A stretch of DNA of 64,000 bases from Lolium rigidum (Eukaryota; Streptophyta; Magnoliopsida; Poales; Poaceae), in assembly GCF_022539505.1 (NCBI RefSeq), contig NC_061513.1, positions 353,381,696 through 353,445,695 on the forward strand, written 5' to 3'. Each line of letters starts with the position of its first letter. The first letter of the stretch is position 1. A program made the translations under genes and the position numbers. The notes below the pieces were generated by a model. The model was given only the letters and a program-made list of their open reading frames with translations, made no database searches and was not told the DNA's origin. This document shows positions 1 to 10,166 of this stretch, one piece after another.

Positions 1-900
1 GTGGAAAACTACCACTTCGAGGCCACCGACACAACTCTAGTAAGTACTTCAACCCTTTTTGGGTTTTTCCTGTTCCTAAGACCTATACTAACGCAAACGA
101 AGATAACAATTACATGGAGTCACAACTTTGGAGGAAAACTAGGGTAGACGTTTGTGGGATCCACGAAATAGTAGAGTTTCGCCTAAAACCGGGAGATGAA
201 GGGTCGAAACCCGCCGCCTCTTGCATGGAGTTCCTAATATGTGTATACAAATGTGATGTGAAGATAAAACCCAATATACAACTTCAAAGTGGAACCTCCT
301 TCGCAAATATGATTACCTCAAAGGAAGATTTCAAACTTCATAGTGCAAAACTACCACTCGCACTGACCCAATTATTGTAAGTACTTGGCCTCTTTTGAGT
401 TTTTCATACACTAGAGCATACAAAGAGATGAGTCACAAGGAATCACCACCTTGGAAAGAAAAGCAACGGGGTAGACATTGTGAAGCCAAAGGAATAGGTT
501 TTTGCTTTAAATTAGGAGAGGAAAGGTCGAAAAACACCCCATCTCGCATGGGGTACTAAGTGTGGAGTGAAGAGAAAAAAGTAATATACAACTCTAAAGC
601 ACCTCATTCACAAACATGACTACTCGCATTGAGGGAAGATTTCCGGCTTATAGGCACTTGGTCTCTTTTTGGGGTGAACAACCCAACTCTTGTAAGCACT
701 TTGTCCGGTTTGGGGGTTTTCATGTTCCTAGGACCTACACTAACACAAACAAAGGAGAAGAGTCACATGTAATCAACACAAGGAAAGTATTAGGTAGACA
801 TCGTGGGGCCCACATAATAGAGTTTCGCCTAAAATCGAGAGAGCAAGGGTCGGAAACCACCCCCTCTTGAATGGGGGTCATAATTTAGGTTTAGAGGTGT
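1..900 (+). repeat. Three degenerate ~300-340-bp tandem units
   Basis: Three diverged units follow one another, roughly at 1-345, 346-645 and 646-900. Each runs through the same landmarks: 'aaaactaccac' or 'ggcacttgg', 'tgtaagtacttgg', a 'tttttgggtttttc' motif, 'cctatactaac', 'gagtcaca', 'ggtagac', 'gagtttcgcctaaa', then 'agggtcg...accccctcttg.atgggg'. Open frames here (for example 114-380 and 616-870) are probably accidental, because they cross units at different phases. A single further unit lies at 29860-30100. I do not recognise the family. Confidence 0.7.
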
Positions 901-1953
901 GATTTGAAGAGGAAAACACTTACACTTAGATTTCTCTTATAGATTTAAGTTCTAGGGGTTGTATGTGTAGGGGTTTAGGTCTATAATTTAGATTTGGTTC
1001 TAGGTCTAGACTTCGGATCTTATGTTATGTGAATAGTTCAAGTCTAGGGTAAGATGTAGAGTCTAGGTCTTCGGTTAGGTACAAGGTTCAATATATGAAT
1101 AAAAAGATCTTTGCCGAGCGTCCGAGATTCTACAATGGACAACATGGCATAAGGTGGGACAAAAAGCCACATGTGCCATGTCTTCCCCATGCCCTAGATC
1201 AAGTACCCCGCTGTTCCCGCAAGACTCTGGTGTCACTAGGTAATCTTGTCTATCATATACCTTCCGATCATGGGTTAGATGCTCTTGGTGTCTAACTAGT
1301 CCCAACTGGTCCCCTATGTTATTCCGGTGGTCTTCATGTCTTCGATGCCACAAGTTCTTAGCAGAGCATGCCTCTACAGCATATTATTTCGATTCGAGGA
1401 ATAATCTTAGTATTGTGAGACTTGAACATTTTTTCTGTATGTCATCGACCCGTTTCTACATGTTGAGGGTGGGTTGAAGAGGGGAACTCCATATGCTTAG
1501 AGTTTTGGTATATACTTTAGATCTAGAGTTTAGATTTAGGTTTAGGTGTAGACTTTAGATCTAATGGTATATCATGATGTATCTATACACACACACGTGA
1601 GAAGCTACATGCAATGCAAGCCATATTATTGTGAGATTAGAAATGCACGCGCCTCGTGTAAGGTAACTAAATACAGCCCCGATTGGTACTAATTCTGGCG
1701 CCAAAACCAAATTTGGGAAGTCAGCCATGGAAAATTGAGTTTAGAGGGAAAATTTGGGATTTGGGCCGGTGGAAGACATGGAAGCGGGTTGGGTAAACAA
1801 GGAGGGTTAGTTGGACGGCGGCACAATTTCCGTGGCATGGATAATTAACCGTGGGCGAGTTTTGGGGTTAGCACCCTGTAATGTAATTAATCCAGTGAGC
1901 TGTGAGTGAGTACAGTATTGTCAAAAGAAAAGCAAAATCCCGTAAAGATCTGA
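901..1953 (+). repeat. Telomere-like degenerate stretch and AT-rich spacer
   Basis: About 920-1070 and 1490-1570 are full of imperfect plant telomere-like words (ggtttaggtcta, agatttaggtttaggtg, ttctaggtctag). They do not form a regular TTTAGGG array. Between and after these I see no supported gene. Short open frames near 1075-1353 lack any recognisable content. A similar patch lies at 30165-30310. Confidence 0.5.
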
Positions 1954-2562
1954 TTGAGTAGTGTAGACGACAATGAATTACCCAACACAATGAACACCAG
2001 AGCGGCTCCTCCCCGCCGGCCGCCGCCGGCTCCGTTTCCCGTCCTCCTGGCGAGCGGAGAGCACCCCACAGGCGACGATCTCGCAGGAGCATCCACGCCG
2101 CCCGCCCGCCCGCCGTGCTCGCGCCACCTGCTGTGGCCGGCCGAGCCACCTCGAGAGCAAGGGCAAGGGAGGGGCGGAGCTGCATCCGTCGGCCCCGTGG
2201 CCGGCGGGTACCCCCCACCGCAGCCGATGCGGTTTCAGCCCATGCGCCGCTCCCGACCTCGCCGCCCCCGTGGCCCGCCTCTTCGCGGGGGGCGCCGACG
2301 GCAGGGACGCGGCCGTGCGGTGCGGCCAGGGCACATCCGCTCGCCAGACTGCCCGGCTCGTCCGCGACTTGCCGGAGATCGAGCTGCTCGGCACCCGCAA
2401 GGTCCGTCCTGCCGACAACGACACTCTGTTCAAAGCTTGATTTTCTCCACCCCTTGGATGCAGAACTCTGTTCGGCTGCGCTTTGGCCGACAACGATTAG
2501 AGGCCTCCATCAGCAGCTTACCAACAGCCGCGTAATTAGAAAGGTGAATCCGTTGAATAATT
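1954..2562 (+). other. GC-rich open frame, unrecognised, possible decayed exon
   Basis: A proline/arginine-rich frame opens at 1954. In the right-hand copy (41087-41572) the same sequence gives a 161-residue frame ending LLGTRKVRPADNDTLFKA. Here one extra C in the run at 2210-2217 shifts the frame. A piece at about 2110-2170 (CSRHLLWP...) resembles 3768-3830 (CSRSLLWL...), so the region shares exon-like modules with the next feature. No family is recognised, and strong GC bias opens long frames on both strands, so coding status is doubtful. Confidence 0.25.
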
Positions 2563-3329
2563 AATATTGTCACGAGATTAGGAGGATGAGCATGCGAGAG
2601 CGAGACACACAACCCCGTGTCTTCTTTTTGCTCTTCTGCTGCGATTCAGATTTCAATGATGTGCTGCAGACTGCAATAGTACTACGAGTATTTAGCTCCA
2701 GAAATCCCGTTGCTTAAAGTTAAGTGAGTGACCCTGTTGGTGATTTCTCTTCTACATGTCTCTTTTGCTTGTCTCTCTATTCCAGAAGCTAATCATTATG
2801 TCAACTTGCATTTTTTTTTTGAAACGGCTAACTTGTGCTGATGAAATTTTGGTTAGCGAGTTGGCATTCTTTTTTTTTGGCGAATCAAGATGGTTTTCTT
2901 CATTCCCCAACTACTCATGTTTCATGGCACTCTGCTCTTCTTGATGTAATTGGAAAGTAGCAAGTATTTTTTTTTGTCTTGCACATGAACATTTCTGAAG
3001 ATATCCAAACACGGAAAATGTACTAGGCGTTGCCCCAGTTTATCTTTCCATGTGGTGTTTCTTCAACAGCAACAAAAAGGTCCAAACGGCAAAACCGATC
3101 ATATTTGATTATCTTTCATCGATCTTTTTAACCATCACTGGCCCACTATCAGAGCATAATACGATTGTAATCCATTAAACTGTGCATTCTATGTGGGACA
3201 TCGGGTCACATGGATTGATTAAAACACTGGTTTTAGGGTCTGATTTGGTCCAGGTAGAGGAGTGGACAGGTTAATTTAATGGATTCCATTGTGATTCTGA
3301 GGTGCTTCTTTTGTTGTCAGATATACAGT
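2563..3329. other. AT-rich spacer, no gene seen
   Basis: Non-coding sequence with several T-runs (about 2811-2820, 2870-2878, 2968-2976). The first reads as T-run plus gaaacgg, which resembles the tail end of a short retroelement. I see no conserved coding signal. Confidence 0.5.
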
Positions 3330-4060
3330 GTATTACATTCTCGATCGCGTGATAACCTGCATCTGATATGGGGATGGGCAATGCAGGCAACGACGAAGTT
3401 CCGCGATGGCCATGGCTGGGAGGAGGAGCAGATCCATCAGAAGCTCGCTGTGGCGCAAGACTGGCGGCAGGAAGGCATCGAGGACGAGCAGCTGGCTGCC
3501 TTTCGCGAGATGCTGCTGTTGGTCTCCATGGGAAGCCGCCACCGGCAACCTTCCTGACACCTCCATGAGATGCAGCTGTCGGCCACCATTCTGTTCGCAG
3601 CGAGCTTGACATGCCTAATGGTGCGCCACCTCATTGACTTATAAGCATTTATTTCTTTCAAAAAAATTCCTCATGCAACCGTTCTTCTGGTTGGCTGTTC
3701 TTTTTGTTACTGGACAACTGTGAACTGACATAAAATGATTTTGCAGAGATGTTGCCTGCTGCTCGTCTGCCATGCTCGCGCTCCTTGCTGTGGCTGTCCG
3801 AGCGGGCCAAGGGCAGGGGCTGCAGTCATATTCCTGGTGGATAGTCGGGACGAGCGACGCGGACGATGGCCGTGTTATGGGGGGAGGAGTGGGGCCGTCA
3901 GAAGCTCGCTGTGGCGCAAGGCTGGCGGCATGGAGGCGCGGAGGAGAGCTGGTCGGTGGCTGCCTTTGCGAGGTGCTGCTGCCGGGCTCCATGGGGAGCC
4001 ACCGCCGGCAATCTCCTGTTGCCGGCCACCATTCCGTGTCGTAGCAGGACGCCACCCCAA
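3330..4060 (+). pseudogene. Two diverged copies of an exon-like module, unrecognised
   Basis: A module at about 3395-3600 and another at about 3860-4045 are diverged direct repeats (spacing about 465). Both contain 'cagaagctcgctgtggcgcaag', a 'ggctgcctttgcgag' block, a 'ccatggg.agcc' block and an accgccggcaa block. Read in one frame the first gives a hydrophilic stretch (EEEQIHQKLAVAQDWRQEG); in the second the same frame is degraded. There is a possible acceptor at 3745 (ttttgcag). No family is recognised. They look like decayed exons duplicated locally before the 39-kb duplication, since both copies of that segment carry both modules. Confidence 0.4.
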
Positions 4061-5104
4061 CAAGCTAGCTTCTCCCAGTGAGCTCTCTCCTCCATGAAGC
4101 CTTGCTACAATTTCTTTCTCTCGTGTTGAATTGAGCATGTCGGTAGTAAATAAAAGCTTGCATGTATAAAACCCCACAAGGTTCATTTCAGGTGTGATCG
4201 ACAGATCGATCTCATCGGCAGCGCTGTGTGTGTTTTTGGGTGTCTTGGTTAGAGGATTGAACAAGCCTTGGGTAATCCTCAACTTCTCAAGGATGTTCCC
4301 TGTTTTCTGTGGCATTGTTATTGTGAATTAAATCCATGTGCAGCAGCGACTTGCCTTGGATAATTTAGCAGAGCGGCATGGTTTCGTGATACTTAAGTGT
4401 TTACTTATTGTTTGCACGGCATTGGTAATTTTGACATCTGACCATTGGCCTGAGAGTAAAGGTGAATTTTCTTTGTTGGTGCCTGTTGTGTATGGTTGAT
4501 ACTTTGCTATGTTAGTGAAAATAAAGGTGTTCATTAGGCTCTGTCAAATGTTTAATAGGTTGCTTCTGCAACAAACGTTCAAGTTTTTTGTGTATTGAAT
4601 TTGGTCGTTGGTACTTCATTGATGTTGCACAGTGTATGTAGTGTAGCCATTTGGTTGCTGCTGCTTATGGATGTTTCATCTCTGGGTTTATGTCGGAATA
4701 TACTTGGTTAGGGGCTTCCTGCTACCCTTTTGTGCTTTGTTCAAAAAATGTATTTTTAGTGCTCTAATTATTGGCATTCATTGTTGGGTATAATTTTGTT
4801 TTGGTCCACAGTATTGGAAGTGTGATTTACCAATACTGATATAAATGTATCAATTTTAGTGTTCAATAATCCCATATGGCTGATTCACATGTTAGATATT
4901 CTGTAGAAAGATTGAAACTTTATTCGTAAATTCAAAATTAGAACGTACTCATAATCTGAATTCCTGGTTTGTTTGTTTAGCTTCAGGTTTCCAAAGAATC
5001 TGGATGGCTGCTCTTTTTCGGACAACCATTTCTCTGTTTCTGGCGTAGTCTGATTGATCGTTATTGACACATATGGTTTATTCACATGTTAGATATTCTA
5101 TTAA
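4061..5104. other. AT-rich non-coding stretch
   Basis: Intron- or UTR-like T-rich sequence. The 19-base word 'ttcacatgttagatattct' occurs twice, about 200 bases apart (near 4883 and 5083). No coding potential beyond short chance frames. Confidence 0.5.
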
Positions 5105-5370
5105 AATATCCCATTTCCGATTTCTAGAGAAGACATGTTGTGGTTGCATTTGAGGCGATCGAGGCGGCGTGGGATTCTCACCGGTGTGTCTCCGCCGCCG
5201 TCGGTGTAGGGTTCGATCTTGAACACGGAAAAGGCAGGGCTCACGTACCCATGGCCTACCACCAGGTAGGCCGACTTCTCCACGTCGGCCGTCCTCTCGC
5301 TTCTTCTCCGGGCGAACGATCTCCTGCGCTTCGGCCATCCTCTGCTTCTTCTTCTTCGGGAGCATGGCCT
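5105..5370 (-). pseudogene. N-terminal fragment of a DUF1668-like gene, minus strand
   Basis: Read leftward, this gives a basic start (a [12 protein letters not shown] block, then RPEKKREDG) followed, after one frame change, by [25 protein letters not shown] and GGDTPVRI. The layout (Lys/Arg/Glu-rich start, then YLVV and a first beta-strand-like segment) is that of the grass DUF1668-like family represented intact at 10167-11303, though it is a different member. It stops within the first fifth of a normal protein and points away from the chimera at 5635. The family resemblance is from memory, so confidence is moderate. Confidence 0.4.
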
Positions 5371-5555
5371 CCTCCACGTCCCTACCTCTTCTACCGGTCC
5401 TCCTCTTCATCTCCGTGCGCCGCGAGTCGCCAACGCCAACGCCGCCCGGGATTGTTTCCGTTCGGATGAGAATACGGTCGCTCGGGATGATGTTGGTTTC
5501 TTTTTCCGAGATTGCAAGACGTAGGGCCAGGCCCACGGCCCACCTTGGTGGTGAT

Positions 5556-5564
5556 CATAAAATC
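5556..5564 (+). promoter_or_regulatory. TATA-like box upstream of the chimera
   Basis: The sequence cataaaatc lies 71 bases before the ATG at 5635, within a block (5495-5634) homologous to the sequence upstream of the intact DUF1668-like gene (10043-10166). The chimera therefore appears to have kept that gene's promoter. Confidence 0.4.
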
Positions 5565-5634
5565 CGGGGAAAGACGGCTGTCCATTGAGGTTTTGCAGCA
5601 CCTTCGCCTCTGTTCCGTCCCCTGTTCCCGCGAG

Positions 5635-6570
5635 ATGCCGAGCGAGCTGAAGCGCCAAGCGGAGGATGATGGTTCCACTTCCGCCAGCCATCGCCGGAGA
5701 ATCGACGACCCCGACACGCCGATTTACCTGGTCATGGAGCACAAGGCCGGGAAGAAAAAGGCTTGCCGGCACAACTTCTCCACCACGTACGGACTTGCGC
5801 GCTCGCATCTGGAAATCCGCCCGTTCAGCAACCGCCTCTTCGGGGACCACAACCTCTTCCGCGACGACCACAAGGACATGCAGGACGAGGCCGCGACGGC
5901 GAGGAGGCCGCCGCCCGCGCACACCGACGACAGGAGCTCGGGGGTTCCTGTTCGACTTCCTCTTCGCCGCGCGAGACGCGTCCACCTCCTCCCTCTCGCC
6001 GGGCGGTCTCCGCGCTCGAGTCCCACCCGGACGTGCTCGCCCGCGTGCGCGCCGAGGTGTCCGCCGTCCGGTCGCCGGAGTCGGGCGAGCCCATCACCGC
6101 CGAGAAGATCCGGGGATGAGGTACACGCGAGCGGTGGCGCGCGAGGTGGTCCGGTACCGGCCCCGGCGACGCTGGTGCCGCACATCGCCGGCGAGCCGTT
6201 CCAGCTCACCGAGTGGTACACGGTGCCCAAGGGCGCCATCGTGTTCCCGTCCGTCTACGAGTCCTCCTTCCAGGGCTTCCCGGCGCCGGACGCCTTCGAC
6301 CCGGACCGCTTCTTCTCCGACGAGCGCAGGGAGGACGTGGCGTTCAAGCGCAACTTCCTGGCCTTCGGCGCCGGCGCGCACCAGTGCGTCGGCCAGCGCT
6401 ACGCGCTCAACCACCTCGTGCTCTTCCTCGCGCTCTTCGTCTCCGTCGCCGACTTCAAGCGGGACACGACGGACGGATGCGACGACCCCGTGTACATGCC
6501 CACCATCGTGCCCAGGGACGGCTGCTCCGTCTACCTCAACCAACGCTGCGCAAGCTTCCCGTCCTTCTGA
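5635..6570 (+). pseudogene. Chimera: DUF1668-like 5' end fused to CYP710A pieces
   Basis: A single frame of 311 codons stays open here. Residues 1-42 ([11 protein letters not shown]...HKAGKKK) match the first residues of the gene at 10167. Near base 5761 the sequence switches to plant cytochrome P450 of the CYP710A type (sterol C-22 desaturase, an ER haem enzyme). First comes a short mid-protein piece ([14 protein letters not shown]), then an internal deletion, then the part corresponding to DFLFAA...ExxR read out of frame. The C-terminal part returns to frame at about residue 178, with FDPDRF and the haem loop [10 protein letters not shown] including the cysteine. Normal CYP710A proteins are near 500 residues. 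With most of the protein missing and the ExxR region out of frame, it cannot be an active P450. Some frame changes sit at CAG/CTG sites and may be sequence errors. Confidence 0.75.
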
Positions 6571-7320
6571 GCCTCAGCTGCTCGTCCTTGTCCCGTCCTC
6601 CTCCCTCCTTATCTCTCTCTTCTTTCCTTCATCTGGTCGTGTCGAGTGATGATCTGTACTAGGACCCGGTGTTTTTTGTGTTAGTTCATTCCATTGGACC
6701 ATTCATCAAATTATTTCATTTGTCATTGCTCTAGTGCTTGCAGCAGATGTCGCGTACAGTGTGCCCATAGTAGGGTTCGATCAATATGTCGTGTCTGAAA
6801 TGGAAGTTTGCAGCTCAGCGTATGTCCGGAGCACAAATGTGTGGAAATAAATCCTATACGACCCAAAATCATACGACCCGATGGGTAGACCACATCTGGT
6901 GCCGCTCATCTCAAAACAGCCAGCGGCCCGGTAGCAAATCGCAACATGCTTTGCTAACGTGTAGGATGCAGGAGGTGGTCTCCAGCCGGGTCGTGCAAGG
7001 TCGGGTCGTATAGGATTTTTTTCGCAAATGTGTGATCCACATGTATGTATACTTTGAATCGCTATGAGTGAAGGCAGTTAGGACCTCATGTTTGTTGTGT
7101 TAGTTCATTCCATTCATCAAATTATTTCATTTGTCATCGCTCTAGTTGTAGCAGATGTGGTGTACCGTGAATGGAACTTTGCAGCTCACTCGTGTCTGGA
7201 GCACAAAAGTGTGATCCACATGTACTCCTGAAACAGACAACTGATGATAAGAGTGAAGGTAGTTAGGGTGTAATTTTGTTTGAATAAATTTGAAATTTAG
7301 ATAAACACAGACGACCATAT
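6571..7320 (+). other. CYP710A 3' flank, partly duplicated in tandem
   Basis: After the stop, the sequence matches the 3' flank of the third P450 piece (37777-38165). In this copy the block 'gttagttcattccatt...ctctag...ccacatgta' occurs twice (about 6680-7060 and 7090-7230), whereas the third copy has it once. The first repeat contains the MITE at 6844-7024. Confidence 0.7.
6844..7024. mobile_element. 181-bp Mutator-like MITE
   Basis: The terminal inverted repeats read aaatcctatacgaccc at the left and gggtcgtataggattt at the right. A 10-bp direct duplication caaatgtgtg flanks the element at 6834-6843 and 7025-7034. The 9-10-bp target duplication suggests a Mutator-type element. It is present at the matching place in the right copy (45975-46155). 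It is absent from the homologous P450 flank near 38060, which has a single target-like site. Confidence 0.8.
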
Positions 7321-7625
7321 ACTACTATGTCCAGCCAGCAGCCATAGTAGGATATATTTTCAGTTTCATACAACTAGACGAAAAATAATGCAACGCACAA
7401 AATGCTTGTCCAGCCAGCAATAGTAGCACATAACCATCAGCTTTCTTAAATGTTGCCTATACCTTTTGAAGATGGTACAGAAAATGAGAGGCGAATTTAT
7501 GTAGCAAATCAGACCATAGTACATGCTAATTGCACGGATAAGTTAGTGAGGTCTACTGCTGCCAAACAGGACTCTAATGGAGGCCTAATGATGATTGAGC
7601 CGCAGCTGCTAATTAAGCCTAACAC

Positions 7626-7647
7626 TTTTTTTTTTTTTTTTGAACTG
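7626..7647 (-). mobile_element. Minimal retrotransposed tail: T16GAACTG with 15-bp TSD
   Basis: A 22-base insert (T16 then gaactg) lies between two perfect copies of aattaagcctaacac (7611-7625 and 7648-7662). A long target duplication with a poly(A) tract (here on the minus strand) is the mark of LINE/SINE-type retrotransposition, in this case 5'-truncated almost to the tail. The right copy has T14. Confidence 0.7.
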
Positions 7648-7662
7648 AATTAAGCCTAACAC

Positions 7663-9237
7663 TGATGGGACTCTGCTAAAGCCAAATGCTAACATGGCTC
7701 TAATTAAGCATAATGCTAACAGCACTCTAATTAAGCCTGATTCTAAGCAGGACTCATGGAGCTCAGGGCGGATGAAGGAATGTACAGCTCCAAATTACAG
7801 ACAACCCACCAGTTCTTTGTACAGCTCCAACACATCTTGCCTCGTCACTTCCTGCATAAAGTGAGTACAGAAGAAATTATGAGTGCTTGTGAAATAGAAT
7901 TAGAAGAAATTTGAATGATCCACTACAGAAGAGAGGCATCAAACTGGCATATGAAGACAAATTACTACTGCCAAACAATTATGAACCGATTCATGCTTTA
8001 AAATAACGCAACACTTTGCCAATTAGAATGAAATAGACACCAGTGGAAATTGATCCCAAAACATGATTCAGTTTCATATAAAAATGTAGTAGTTGGAATT
8101 TGTTCTACAAATCTGCAATGAAGAGCTAATGGGCAGCAACAGCACTATGTATTCATGCATCTCGAGCAGCTCAGACTAGCTAATTCTGCACATCACGAGT
8201 CACTGTTTAGAGCAAACCTAAACTAAAACATATCTGGGTGGTCACACGGATATGGGCACCAAAAACTCCAAACTATTCACCTAAAGTTCTCTACTGGTCT
8301 GCTAGTTGTTCAACACGGTGTCGACAGGGTCGGTCGGCCGCCAGCCAGCCAGAGGTTACAAGGAAGAAGCAAAGTTTGGTCTTGGGTGAGTAGAGGGCCG
8401 TACAAAAACAAAACATGCTGGATACCAGCAATCTTAAGCACTTATAACAACCAGTGTGCTACATATGACAATTTAGTTAACAAGTACATATAGGAAAATC
8501 CCTATCTTGCATATGACAAACGGAAAATCGCTTCCGATGCATATACATGCAAGTCAAACTAAACCATGGTAGTTCATAAATCAACAACACATCAGTACAA
8601 GTAATTAGCTAGCATAGCTTCAGCAGTACCAGGATGTGCAATTCCTGAGTCATTACCTAAATAAAGAGATATAATTCAAGTTTGACAATGAGCTGATTGC
8701 TAGCTCACATACAAATGATTGGAAGAACCATGGAAAATTCAGATCAAGAAAATAAACCATGGATAAGCTAATTAATCAAATCAAATATTAATCAGCAACA
8801 TGTTTTCGAAAATTCACCACTCCGTTTGCAGATCTGTCTTGTTTTCAACAAGATTTCTTAGATCAGTTAGCTCAGTTTCTGTAAGAAAAAGAAAAAAGAT
8901 GGAAGCAGGCAAGCTATGCGCACTTACGAAAATAGCTCATGCGCAAGCACTAGGAATCACCAAGAAATGCAGCATTTCCCGTATTTCAACATGGACGCGA
9001 GTCTACTAATCCAGTGAGACTGTTTGCTCTATTCTTACCACGGCTCTAGGAGCGGGAGGTTCTGGCCAGCCTAGCAGCAGTTGCGCCACCGGAACCATCG
9101 CCGGGAGCAGCAGGTCGGAGTGGTGGCCAGCAAGAGCAGTGGGTCAGTGACATAACCGCATACACTTGTGCACCTCACATGTTAGAAAATGAAGCGAGGA
9201 TTACTATGCATAGCACAGACATTAATCACAAGAACAA
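7663..9237. other. AT-rich non-coding stretch
   Basis: No supported gene. It has recurring 'ctctaattaagc' words at 7690-7745. A short block at 9165-9220 (gcacctcacatgttagaaaa...actatgca) is echoed near 18325 and 18916, which suggests a dispersed old repeat or an untranslated transcript family. Confidence 0.4.
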
Positions 9238-9604
9238 TTACTTAACAAACATCATGAGATTGCATATAAGTGATCTAGGGTTCAGGCAACACAAAAAATA
9301 AGAGGAAATCAAGTACACGGCGTCTTCTGGTCTTGTATTCGTAGGCGTGTCTCGGCCGCCCAAGCTATCTGGAGTGGCATTGTCCTCTGGTCTGGTCTTG
9401 TCTTGCCACGCCACCGACCGAAAAGTGCTCGCCTCACCTCCGCCGCCCCACGCATCCTCTGCGTCGCCGTCGCCATGGAGCCTCTCAGCCGGCCAAGCGA
9501 TGTGGACACAGTCTTCGTCGCCGTGGCCGTGGCCAATGTCCAAAGTCACAAGTCACGCGATAGCCGACGCGCGGCTAGGGTGGCCATGGGCTTTGTACTT
9601 ATAG
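9238..9604 (-). other. Candidate minus-strand promoter and first exon
   Basis: On the minus strand a TATA-like box (ctataagtac, plus-strand 9595-9604) is followed by a short ATG frame and then by GC-rich open frames (for example 9549 down to 9238, 103 codons, beginning MTLDIGHGHGDED). CT-rich sequence lies upstream. No homology is recognised. It could be the start of a non-coding transcript or a decayed gene. The same arrangement is present at 48366-48732. Confidence 0.25.
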
Positions 9605-9989
9605 GCGGTGGCGGGGCATGCAGCAGCTTAATTAGAGGAAGGTAGGTTTGAAAAATCGAGGAGGGAGGGAGGTAGAAGAAGGAGAGAGAACCGAGGCGTC
9701 GCGCGCGCGGCGGTCGAATAGAGAGAAAGAGAACGGAACCGATGGAGGCGCTTCGATCGTGTCGATCGAGTGCAAGCGTAGGCCACACACGCGCGCGCGC
9801 CAGCTAGCTAGCTATTGGAGTACGTCTTGATCGAGAGAGAAAAAAAAACCATGCGCGCGTACGTGTGCAAGCCAGCCAGCTGGCTCCGATCGTTGATACC
9901 GATTCGATGGATGCGTGCGTTTCCTTCCCTTGAGTAGGAGGAGCACCCGTTTGGCAGGTCGGCTCGGTACACACGCAGCGGCGCGCGGG

Positions 9990-10031
9990 AGGACGCCTTC
10001 GACCCGGACCGCTTCTTCTCCGACGCGCGCG
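9990..10031 (+). other. 42-bp CYP710A splinter upstream of the DUF1668-like gene
   Basis: The sequence gacgccttcgacccggac continuing through cttcttctccgacgcgcgc encodes [13 protein letters not shown]. It matches the CYP710A copy at 37495-37540 almost base for base. It sits alone in the upstream region of the intact gene, with no other P450 sequence around it. Confidence 0.6.
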
Positions 10032-10096
10032 GGAGGCCGCTCGGTTTCTTTTTCCGAGATTGCAAGGCCAGGCCCATGGCCCACCTTGGTGGTGAG

Positions 10097-10105
10097 CATA
10101 AAAGC
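10097..10105 (+). promoter_or_regulatory. TATA-like box of the DUF1668-like gene
   Basis: cataaaagc lies 62 bases before the first residues of the 5' leader's end and 70 bases before the ATG at 10167, a normal plant spacing if transcription starts near 10130. The box and leader are shared with the chimera at 5556. Confidence 0.45.
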
Positions 10106-10166
10106 AAGGGAGAAAGACCACGACTATGCATAGAGGTTTTGCAGCGCAGCCGCCTGTTCCCGCGAG

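Noticed and set aside
1075..1353. Paired plus and minus frames in the telomere-like stretch
   Set aside because: No family resemblance, overlapping on both strands. Conserved in the right copy only because the duplication is recent.
920..1600. True interstitial telomere array
   Set aside because: The words are irregular and never form consecutive TTTAGGG units, so only 'telomere-like' is justified.
5724..6543. Long minus-strand frames opposite the P450 pieces (also 36963-37749 and 44864-45373)
   Set aside because: They are shadows of strongly GC3-biased coding sequence on the other strand and contain no recognisable domain.
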